Shown here: positions 7,770 through 13,162 of the stretch, piece by piece
Layout of the letters: every line of letters begins with the position of its first letter
Numbering within the stretch: position 1 is the first letter of the stretch
DNA from: CBDUQN01 sp965369375
GTDB lineage: Bacteria; Krumholzibacteriota; Krumholzibacteriia; Krumholzibacteriales; Krumholzibacteriaceae
Assembly (NCBI GenBank): GCA_965369375.1
Contig: CBDUQN010000068.1
Coordinates: 1 to 16,836 of the forward strand
Direction: 5' to 3'
DNA length: 16,836 nt
Made by a program: the position numbers and the translations under genes
The notes under the pieces: generated by a model
Seen by the model: the letters and a program-made list of their open reading frames with translations, nothing else
Told to the model about the DNA's origin: nothing
Databases searched by the model: none

Positions 7770-8417
7770 ATGCCAGGAGTTGGAACAAAAACGCCACGTT
7801 TAGGTATGGTAATCGATTTGAAGCGGTGTTACGGATGCTTTGCATGCGTTACGGCGTGCAAGACCGAAAACTTCACGCCACCGGGAGTTTTTTGGGCTCG
7901 CGTTCTCAAGGGTGAGACGGGCGAGTTCCCCAACACGGTCCGCCAGGCATTGCCGGTCCTATGCTTCCAATGCGAGGATCCCTCCTGCATGACGGTCTGC
8001 CCGACGGGCGCGACGTACCAAGAGGAAGACGGGGTCGTTCGCATCGACAAGAACAAGTGTATCGGGTGCAACTACTGCAAGATGGCATGCCCCTACGGCG
8101 CCAGGTACCTGGTCGAGAAATGGGAGAGCTACTTCCCCGAAGGGCTCCCCCTCTCAGAGTACGAGCAGTATGCAAAGGAACACTGGGAGGAAAAATCCGG
8201 AGTAGGAGTCTCCACCAAGTGCGACTTTTGTTTCGAGAGGCGCGAAAACGGTATGGAGCCGGCGTGTGTCAGTGCCTGCCCCGCGAACGCAAGGATCTTC
8301 GGGGATCTCGATGACCCCGACAGCGAGCCGTCCATATTGATAAGACGACACCGGGGCTATGTCCTGAATCCCGAGCACGGGAACAACCCAAAGGTTTACT
8401 ACCTGCCCGTGAGATAG
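7770..8417 (+). CDS. Four-cluster [4Fe-4S] electron-transfer subunit (PsrB/DmsB/PadC-like)
   Basis: A 215-residue iron-sulfur protein that passes electrons between the molybdenum subunit and the membrane subunit. Sixteen cysteines fall into four groups: C20/C23/C26/C30, C65/C68/C73/C77, C97/C100/C103/C107 and C151/C154/C166/C170. This is the full complement for four [4Fe-4S] clusters, so no cluster has been lost or converted to 3Fe by a Cys substitution. Each last cysteine of groups 2-4 is followed by Pro, as usual for ferredoxin-type folds. There is no signal peptide or membrane segment. AAGGAGG (7754-7760) lies inside the end of the upstream gene, and the ATG begins one base after its stop codon, so translation is probably coupled. 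The subunit type is secure; the PadC-like identity depends on the substrate of the complex. Confidence 0.9.
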   Translation: MPGVGTKTPRLGMVIDLKRCYGCFACVTACKTENFTPPGVFWARVLKGETGEFPNTVRQALPVLCFQCEDPSCMTVCPTGATYQEEDGVVRIDKNKCIGCNYCKMACPYGARYLVEKWESYFPEGLPLSEYEQYAKEHWEEKSGVGVSTKCDFCFERRENGMEPACVSACPANARIFGDLDDPDSEPSILIRRHRGYVLNPEHGNNPKVYYLPVR

Positions 8418-8485
8418 CGGGCCGGAGCGCAAATAAACGGTTGTGTGGTTCGTAACGTTAACGTCAACCTTAGCGAGGAGTGGCG

Positions 8486-9439
8486 ATGATCGACAAGAAT
8501 TTCAGAAAAAAGGCCCGGCTTCAGAAAGATTGGCACTGGGAGGTGGCAATCTACCTCTTTCTCGGCGGTTTGGGCGCCGGTGCGTACGTTGTCGGAGCCA
8601 TATGCGGCTTCCTGGAATTGACCAATCTGGCCAGATGGGGGATTCTCCTGAGCTTCCCGGCTGTAGCCGTCGGTATGATATTCCTGGTAGTCCATCTCGG
8701 CAATCCTATACGCTCTTATCTTGCCGCCAGTAAAGCGGGTACTTCCTGGATATCCCGGGGCGTGATCTTTATCAGCGTTTTCATGCTGATCTCGATCGTT
8801 CATATCATTATAAATGAATTCACGAGCTATTCGTACCCAATCATTACTTACGTGTCCGTCCTCGGGATTATATTCGGCATCGGGACCATGGTGTATACCG
8901 GGGCGCTGCTCAGCGCGTCCAAAGGGGTACCGTTCTGGCGATCGGGCATCATACCGGTGCTGTTTATGGAATCGGCACTGGTAACGGGCATGTTCGCAAT
9001 CGCGATTTTCGTCTACTTTTTCAGTTCCGGCCTTGTGGAATTTGCACCGAGATATGCACTGATCGCTGCGGCGCTTCTTCTCAGCGAGGCTGTAGTGCTT
9101 ATCTTCCTCCTTCACGCGGCGTACCGGCTCCCTGAGTCGAGGGACTCCGCCGTCACTATAATGAAGAAGGGATCGTTTATCGTCGGTGACGTGCTGATAG
9201 GCCTGTTGATTCCTCTGATCCTCATGCTATATGTCTCTACCGGGACGGCTGGGGACCTAGCGGGGGTCCTGATAGTCATAGCGGGAATATGCGCCCTCAT
9301 CGGCGGATTACTTCTTCGCTATATGATTCTGTCAGTGGGAATGGTACCCACATTGAACGCATCCGGATTCGAATTCAAGCTCCAGACCAAGCCGGAACCC
9401 AAATCACCGATAGGATTGGTTCCGCCGGGCAACATATAA
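8486..9439 (+). CDS. NrfD/PsrC-type membrane subunit (quinone site)
   Basis: A 317-residue integral membrane protein of the NrfD family, the quinone-interacting anchor of complex iron-sulfur molybdoenzymes. Eight hydrophobic segments are visible at about 18-42, 50-71, 91-110, 117-140, 152-178, 185-211, 231-250 and 258-284, as in PsrC. The family signature IYLFLGGLGAGAYVVGA occurs in the first helix, and HLGNP (70-74) follows the second. No haem-binding pattern is seen. ATG 8486 is preferred to the in-frame GTG at 8480 because AGGAG (8476-8480) is 5 bases upstream of it. A 68-base gap containing the palindrome TAACGTTA (8453-8460) separates it from the FeS gene. With a cytoplasmic catalytic subunit, the complex would exchange electrons with the quinone pool from the inner face of the membrane. 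Confidence 0.9.
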   Translation: MIDKNFRKKARLQKDWHWEVAIYLFLGGLGAGAYVVGAICGFLELTNLARWGILLSFPAVAVGMIFLVVHLGNPIRSYLAASKAGTSWISRGVIFISVFMLISIVHIIINEFTSYSYPIITYVSVLGIIFGIGTMVYTGALLSASKGVPFWRSGIIPVLFMESALVTGMFAIAIFVYFFSSGLVEFAPRYALIAAALLLSEAVVLIFLLHAAYRLPESRDSAVTIMKKGSFIVGDVLIGLLIPLILMLYVSTGTAGDLAGVLIVIAGICALIGGLLLRYMILSVGMVPTLNASGFEFKLQTKPEPKSPIGLVPPGNI

Positions 9440-9465
9440 GCGCTGGACCCGGCTGATGCGCTTTT
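9438..9465 (+). terminator. Weak candidate terminator after the molybdoenzyme operon
   Basis: AAGCGC (9438-9443) pairs with GCGCTT (9458-9463) across a 14-base loop, and the run TTTT (9462-9465) overlaps the 3' arm. It begins at the stop codon of the NrfD-type gene, in the gap between convergent genes. The stem is short, so support is modest. Confidence 0.3.
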
Positions 9466-9533
9466 CGAGAATTCGCCTGGAAAGCCGAGAGAAGGGTCTG
9501 CTCTAGATAGACAGGGTAATCGGCCGCGCAGAT

Positions 9534-10073
9534 TCAGGACTCGTCTTTATAATCCTCATAACGCTTGAACCTGGCGTGCCGGATGATATCTGTTTTTGAA
9601 CGGTACTCTGCATGTCCCCCCGGTGCCGTCTTCTCGTCTATGAGCTTCACGACGAGCTTCTTTCGCCTGCAGATGGGACACAACGATTTCTCCACCCCGT
9701 GGCTAAGCCCCTTTTTCCCGAGGGATTCAAGTTTAATATAAGGAGAGAAGTACTCACGGCAGCGGGAACATTGCTGCAGCTTGCTTTGTATAAGCCGAAC
9801 CTCTCCGCTCCGGCGCGAGGATTTTCCGAGATCGATTACCTTTATGGCCTCTTCTGGGCAGATGGCCTCACAGCTTTTTTCCCCGGAACACGCATCGCAT
9901 TTGCCATGCCTGAAATAGAGGGTGACCATGTCGTCTTTACGCTCGAGATGAATCGCTCCTGTCGGGCAGTGACGGGCACATACCTCACACAGGGAGCACT
10001 TCTTTGTATCTAACTCCACGGCCCATTTGTGATGCCGGGAATTCTTCTGCCGATCTGTGCTGTCGTTCGTCAT
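9534..10073 (-). CDS. Two-cluster [4Fe-4S] ferredoxin-like protein with zinc-ribbon-like C-terminus
   Basis: A 179-residue soluble protein. The N-terminal half carries two cluster motifs: C26/C29/C32/C36 (CSLCEVCARHCP) and C59/C62/C68/C72 (CDACSGEKSCEAICP), a bacterial 2[4Fe-4S] arrangement with a slightly expanded second motif. The C-terminal half has two CxxC knuckles, C102/C105 (CSRC) and C132/C135 (CPIC), that look like a split zinc ribbon or rubredoxin-like metal site, followed by a very basic and acidic tail (RHARFKRYEDYKDES). There is no signal peptide. The gene is convergent to the molybdoenzyme operon. GGAG (10084-10087, minus strand) lies 10 bases before the start and within a 9-bp repeat. 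A role as electron carrier for the nearby anaerobic aromatic-CoA or molybdoenzyme pathway is inference; I cannot name an ortholog. Confidence 0.75.
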   Translation of the reverse strand: MTNDSTDRQKNSRHHKWAVELDTKKCSLCEVCARHCPTGAIHLERKDDMVTLYFRHGKCDACSGEKSCEAICPEEAIKVIDLGKSSRRSGEVRLIQSKLQQCSRCREYFSPYIKLESLGKKGLSHGVEKSLCPICRRKKLVVKLIDEKTAPGGHAEYRSKTDIIRHARFKRYEDYKDES

Positions 10074-10083
10074 ATAAATCTTT

Positions 10084-10110
10084 CTCCGTGCGCTCCGTGC
10101 GCTCTGTGAT
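10084..10110. repeat. 9-bp tandem repeat, three copies
   Basis: CTCCGTGCG at 10084-10092 and again at 10093-10101 is followed by the related CTCTGTGAT (10102-10110). It lies just upstream of the ferredoxin gene and on the minus strand supplies its GGAG ribosome binding site. Confidence 0.6.
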
Positions 10111-10250
10111 ATGCAGGGTGCATAGTGCTATTTCCTCCACCAGCTCCACATAGTTACAAGATACCGTCTCTATCGCTCCTTATCCACCGCTTTATTCACC
10201 GGTCAATGTCGAAAGCATATCAAAGCGAATTGTGAAAATCCCTCGAGAAC

Positions 10251-10298
10251 GTGAAAAATTCCGTGAAAAATCCCGTGAAAAATCCCGGGAAAAATCCC
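10251..10298. repeat. 12-bp tandem repeat, four copies
   Basis: Consecutive 12-bp units: GTGAAAAATTCC (10251), GTGAAAAATCCC (10263), GTGAAAAATCCC (10275) and GGGAAAAATCCC (10287). A shortened copy, GTGAAAATCCC, lies at 10232-10242. The array is flanked by related CTCGAGAA and CCGAGAA sequences. It sits between the divergent ferredoxin (minus) and lipoprotein (plus) genes. The A5 tracts recur every 12 bases, close to the helical repeat, so intrinsic DNA curvature is possible. Confidence 0.7.
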
Positions 10299-10361
10299 CG
10301 AGAATTTGTGTGTCACAATGGTGCTGAGGAGAGTCTCACATAATAGAACAAGGAGGAAATA

Positions 10362-10823
10362 ATGAAGAAATTACTCGTACCACTCGTTATCATGGCGCTC
10401 TCGGTCTCGGCATGCCTCGACGACGGCCCGACGGGGCCTCCCGGCGATGGCAATGGCAACGGTGGGTCGTCGTACAACGGTATATTCACTATCGCCGACA
10501 CGCTCGCGGCGAACTCCTGCAGGGTGCCCCCCGTCCCGCCTCCAGTGACGGTAACCGTTGTTGTGGATGAAGATTCGATATGGATCGATAATTACGGCGG
10601 TGCGTGGGATCCCGCCACACTGACCGGCACGGGTACGTCACCGGAGGTCAAGGTTCCGGTCGATCCCCCTGCTTGCAACGCATATTACACGGTGACGGTG
10701 ACCATCACCTTTACCGATCCGGATTATTTCCACGGAACGTACAGCGTAGCCTACAGAAAGGACGCGGGCTGTCCCAATCCCGATCCATGTGTCTACACAT
10801 ACCGAATCGGTGGCAGGAGATAA
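10362..10823 (+). CDS. Small putative lipoprotein, function unknown
   Basis: A 153-residue protein with a lipoprotein signal: MKK, a hydrophobic stretch, then the lipobox SVSAC with the acylated cysteine at residue 18. The mature protein begins with a flexible Gly/Pro/Asn linker (DDGPTGPPGDGNGNGGSS) and continues as a beta-rich domain of alternating Thr/Val strands (VTVTVVVDED, YYTVTVTITFTD). Four later cysteines (in NSCRVPP, PACNAYY, AGCPNPD and PCVYTYR) could form two disulfides outside the cytoplasm. AGGAGG (10351-10356) is 5 bases before the ATG. It stands alone, divergent from the ferredoxin and convergent with dch, and nothing ties it to the metabolic genes. I do not recognise the family. 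Confidence 0.7.
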   Translation: MKKLLVPLVIMALSVSACLDDGPTGPPGDGNGNGGSSYNGIFTIADTLAANSCRVPPVPPPVTVTVVVDEDSIWIDNYGGAWDPATLTGTGTSPEVKVPVDPPACNAYYTVTVTITFTDPDYFHGTYSVAYRKDAGCPNPDPCVYTYRIGGRR

Positions 10824-10824
10824 A

Positions 10825-10848
10825 CCCGATCCCTTATGCGTGATCGGG
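10825..10848. terminator. Hairpin between convergent genes (candidate bidirectional terminator)
   Basis: CCCGATC (10825-10831) and GATCGGG (10842-10848) form a perfect 7-bp stem with a 10-base loop. It fills the 28-base gap between the lipoprotein stop and the dch stop. A TTTAT follows on the minus strand, so it suits the had-dch transcript better; no T-run follows on the plus strand. Confidence 0.5.
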
Positions 10849-10851
10849 GCG

Positions 10852-11628
10852 CTATCTATCCTTCCATTCGGCGGGCCGTTTCGCGAGAAATGCCTCGATC
10901 CCCTCGACCGCGTCGGCTGTCGACATGAGATCCTTCAAATAGAGGCTCTCGAGTCTGCCGATGAAACTCTTGTACTGTTCGGCAACCACCATACTCGATG
11001 CGGCCTTGGTAATCCTCAGGGATGAGGCGCTCTTCGGATGAATCTGCTTTTCGAAGAATGCGGAAACAGAATCAGTGAGACTCCCGCTCGCCATGACCTT
11101 GTTTACCAATCCCTGACCGTAGAGGGCCTTGGCAGAAAAGCGTTCGCCGGTCAGAATCACCTCGGATGCGAGATTGGTGCCGCACTTGAACGGCAACAGA
11201 ACACTCGCAACGGGCGGTAAGACGCCCAGCTGAATCTCCGGGACGGCGAATTGCGCCGCATCATCGGCAAATACCAAATCGCACGCGAGAACGAGTTCGA
11301 ATCCTCCGCCGAGACACAAACCGTTTACCGCGGCGAGGGTCGGAATAGGGCAACCGATCACTTCACCGATAAAGGCATGAAATTTCGGGAGCATATCACC
11401 CACCCGTTCCGCCTTGTGCTCCTCGACGCTTGCGCCGAAGCTGAAATGCTTGCCCGAGCCGGTAAAGATGATCAATTTCTTGTGTGGATCCTTTACATCC
11501 TCCTCGAGCTGCTTCGAAATCTCTTCCATCATTTCCGACGAAATGATATTGGCCGGAGGCGGTCCCAGAACGATTTCGGACACTTCCCCCCCATGATTCT
11601 TGTTCACGGTAATCAGGTTGTAGCTCAT
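10852..11628 (-). CDS. dch: Cyclohexa-1,5-diene-1-carbonyl-CoA hydratase
   Basis: A 258-residue enoyl-CoA hydratase/isomerase-family (crotonase) enzyme that hydrates the dienoyl-CoA product of benzoyl-CoA reductase to 6-hydroxycyclohex-1-ene-1-carbonyl-CoA (EC 4.2.1.100; also called BamR). The length equals that of the Thauera enzyme as I recall it, and so do the diagnostic stretches: PPANIISSEMM, KHFSFGASVEEH (60-71, oxyanion-hole region) and the C-terminus LYLKDLMSTADAVEGIEAFL followed by AKRPAEWKDR. The crotonase acids are present: E111 (CLGGGFE) and E131 (PEIQLGVLPP). GAGGAG (11635-11640) is 6 bases before the start. It is the second gene of an operon 38 bases after had, whose enzyme uses its product; that pairing strengthens the assignment over a generic beta-oxidation hydratase. 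Identity rests on remembered family motifs, not an alignment. Confidence 0.88.
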   Translation of the reverse strand: MSYNLITVNKNHGGEVSEIVLGPPPANIISSEMMEEISKQLEEDVKDPHKKLIIFTGSGKHFSFGASVEEHKAERVGDMLPKFHAFIGEVIGCPIPTLAAVNGLCLGGGFELVLACDLVFADDAAQFAVPEIQLGVLPPVASVLLPFKCGTNLASEVILTGERFSAKALYGQGLVNKVMASGSLTDSVSAFFEKQIHPKSASSLRITKAASSMVVAEQYKSFIGRLESLYLKDLMSTADAVEGIEAFLAKRPAEWKDR

Positions 11629-11666
11629 AACGCACTCCTCGCAAAGTTTACTTTCGAATCCCGCCT

Positions 11667-12728
11667 CTAGGGAATGAAAATCACTCTCTTTTCCAGTTTG
11701 TGCTCGAAGGCTTTCGGCACGATTTCGTTAATGGAATCGAGTGGATGCTCCTCGATGTTATCGAGAAGGTTGATGTTGCCCGCCAGAACCTTTTCGACAA
11801 CCGCCGGATAGTATTCCGGCTTGCAGCCCCAGTTGCCGAACACATCCGCGTCGAATGCCATGATGTTACTCAACCGAACGGTGACCTTGTCCATCGTAAA
11901 GCCCACGATTCCGACGGCTCCTGCGTAGGAGAGAAGCGAAAACGCCGTGATCTGTCCCGCCGCCACACCGCTCGTTTCGAATATCTTCCACTGGTTTCTC
12001 GGCAGCTTGTTCTCCTTGACGAGATCCCGCACCGCGCCCTTTATATCCCTGTCGGAAAGGTCCTTTGCATTGATACTGAAATGCGCACCCAATGCAACCG
12101 CCTTCTCGAGCTTCGCATCATCGACATCGATCGCAATGACCGTCGCTCCCGCATCCTTGGCGAGCTGCGCCATATAGATGCCGATACCACCGACACCGAT
12201 CACGACCGCCAGGTCACCCGCCTTCAGATTGCTCCTCTGGAGCGACTGGTATGGGGTGGTAACGGCATCGGCGATCACGGACAATTGGGAAACCCCGAAA
12301 TCACCGAGATCATCGGCGAGCTCGCAGAGAAAACGCCCGGGAACGGTGATGTGGCTCGCGAAGCCGCCGTTAAAATCATTCCCCGGCATCTTCTGCTTCC
12401 TGCAGATATTGCTCCTGCCACCGGTGCACAGTTCACACTCTCCGCATGGCAGGACCGCCGGAATGATTACATTCTTGCCGATAAGCTTCTCGAATGAGGA
12501 TCCGGCAGCAACAACCTCTCCGCTGATCTCGTGACCGAGGACAAGCGGCAACTCGGCGTTGGTTCTCACTGCGCCACTCATGAATCCGAGATCGGTATGG
12601 CACAGACCGCAGCCGGCTACCTTCACAACTACGTCGTCCGCGGCAACCTCCCCTATGCTGAACTCCCTCTTCTCGATGGGTTTCCCCGTTTCCGTGAAAA
12701 AGTAACCGTAAGCATTGATCGCTTGCAT
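11667..12728 (-). CDS. had: 6-hydroxycyclohex-1-ene-1-carbonyl-CoA dehydrogenase
   Basis: A 353-residue zinc-dependent medium-chain alcohol dehydrogenase that oxidises the Dch product to 6-oxocyclohex-1-ene-1-carbonyl-CoA with NAD+ (EC 1.1.1.368; also called BamQ). Catalytic zinc candidates are C40 (CGLCHTD), H66 (GHE) and D154 (IADAVTTPY). The structural zinc site is C95/C98/C101/C109. The NAD-binding fold has G178-V-G-G-I-G183 and D201 at the end of the second strand, which favours NAD+ over NADP+. Subfamily-like segments include MPGNDFNGGFASH and FDADVFGNWGCKPEYYPAVV. The start at 12728 is chosen because the protein fold begins there with MQAINAYGYFF, and a purine-rich GGGGGAAGG lies just upstream. 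The frame stays open a further 366 bases upstream, but without protein-like sequence. It is the first gene of the had-dch operon. Confidence 0.88.
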   Translation of the reverse strand: MQAINAYGYFFTETGKPIEKREFSIGEVAADDVVVKVAGCGLCHTDLGFMSGAVRTNAELPLVLGHEISGEVVAAGSSFEKLIGKNVIIPAVLPCGECELCTGGRSNICRKQKMPGNDFNGGFASHITVPGRFLCELADDLGDFGVSQLSVIADAVTTPYQSLQRSNLKAGDLAVVIGVGGIGIYMAQLAKDAGATVIAIDVDDAKLEKAVALGAHFSINAKDLSDRDIKGAVRDLVKENKLPRNQWKIFETSGVAAGQITAFSLLSYAGAVGIVGFTMDKVTVRLSNIMAFDADVFGNWGCKPEYYPAVVEKVLAGNINLLDNIEEHPLDSINEIVPKAFEHKLEKRVIFIP

Positions 12729-12806
12729 ACCTTCCCCCTTTTCAATAATGTGGAATCTCGCTCGGCGTCTCTGCCTGTAACAATCCTCTTGAGACAGAGA
12801 TACAGG

Positions 12807-12836
12807 ATAATAGACCATCCCTCGCCGCCTGTTCAA
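12807..12836 (-). promoter_or_regulatory. Putative promoter of the had-dch operon
   Basis: On the minus strand TTGAAC (12836-12831) and TATTAT (12812-12807) are 18 bases apart. Transcription would start near 12800, leaving a leader of about 70 bases before the had ATG. Confidence 0.45.
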
Positions 12837-12916
12837 CAAGAATATAGTGTCAGGTAAACCGAGCACATGAGTGCCTTCAGAATCCTGAACGTATGTGACC
12901 ACCTGTCCCTCAATTA

Positions 12917-12932
12917 TGTACCGTACGGTACA
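12917..12932. promoter_or_regulatory. Perfect 16-bp palindrome, likely operator
   Basis: TGTACCGTACGGTACA is a perfect 16-bp inverted repeat with no spacer, in the control region between had (minus) and the lipoprotein gene (plus). It lies about 80 bases upstream of the had -35 element and 35 bases upstream of the plus-strand promoter. Its size and dyad form resemble operators of TetR-type repressors. No TetR gene is in the window, so the regulator would be encoded elsewhere. Confidence 0.55.
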
Positions 12933-12966
12933 GTATCGGTGCCCGGCAACAAATCGATCTTGCGTA

Positions 12967-12995
12967 TTGAAATTTATAACTAATTCATTTATAAT
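12967..12995 (+). promoter_or_regulatory. sigma70 promoter of the 13163 lipoprotein gene, overlapped by an inverted repeat
   Basis: TTGAAA (12967-12972) and a perfect TATAAT (12990-12995) are 17 bases apart, predicting a start near 13002. AACTAATT (12978-12985) and AATTAGTT (12993-13000) form a perfect 8-bp inverted repeat with a 7-base spacer across the promoter spacer and -10 element, which suggests an operator. Confidence 0.6.
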
Positions 12996-13001
12996 TAGTT
13001 G

Positions 13002-13162
13002 CAATGATAATAATCTCCCGTTTCCTTTCGGCATCACTCCTGCAATACTACGGGAGTGAAGGTAAATTCGAGAGGCGGGGAATGGCTCACACATTCCCCG
13101 ATTACGAAAGGGATCGCAGAGGCGATCAGCAACAACTGGAGAAGCGGAAAGGAGCTACGAGG
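13002..13162 (+). promoter_or_regulatory. Structured 5' leader of the lipoprotein gene
   Basis: About 160 non-coding bases between the predicted transcription start and the ATG hold several perfect stems. CTCCCGT (13015-13021) can pair with ACGGGAG (13050-13056). Alternatively, CACTCC (13035-13040) can pair with GGAGTG (13053-13058); the two share bases 13053-13056 and so exclude each other. A 9-bp stem CGGGGAATG/CATTCCCCG spans 13076-13100, and GATCGC/GCGATC spans 13112-13127 with a 4-base loop. The ribosome site AAAGGAG (13148-13154) follows. This layout fits a cis-acting RNA element; the signal is unknown and no known riboswitch class is recognised. Confidence 0.45.

Noticed and set aside
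10306..10318. CRP/FNR-like site TTGTG-TGT-CACAA
   Set aside because: The spacing is 3 bases where these regulators need about 4-6 with TGTGA or TTGAT half-sites; it may be only a chance dyad.
12729..13094. Open minus frame extending Had by 122 residues
   Set aside because: The added sequence is not protein-like, covers a promoter and a perfect palindrome, and the dehydrogenase fold starts at 12728.
13004..13162. In-frame extension of the 13163 lipoprotein
   Set aside because: It would bury the signal peptide inside the protein, and the region is better explained as a structured leader RNA.
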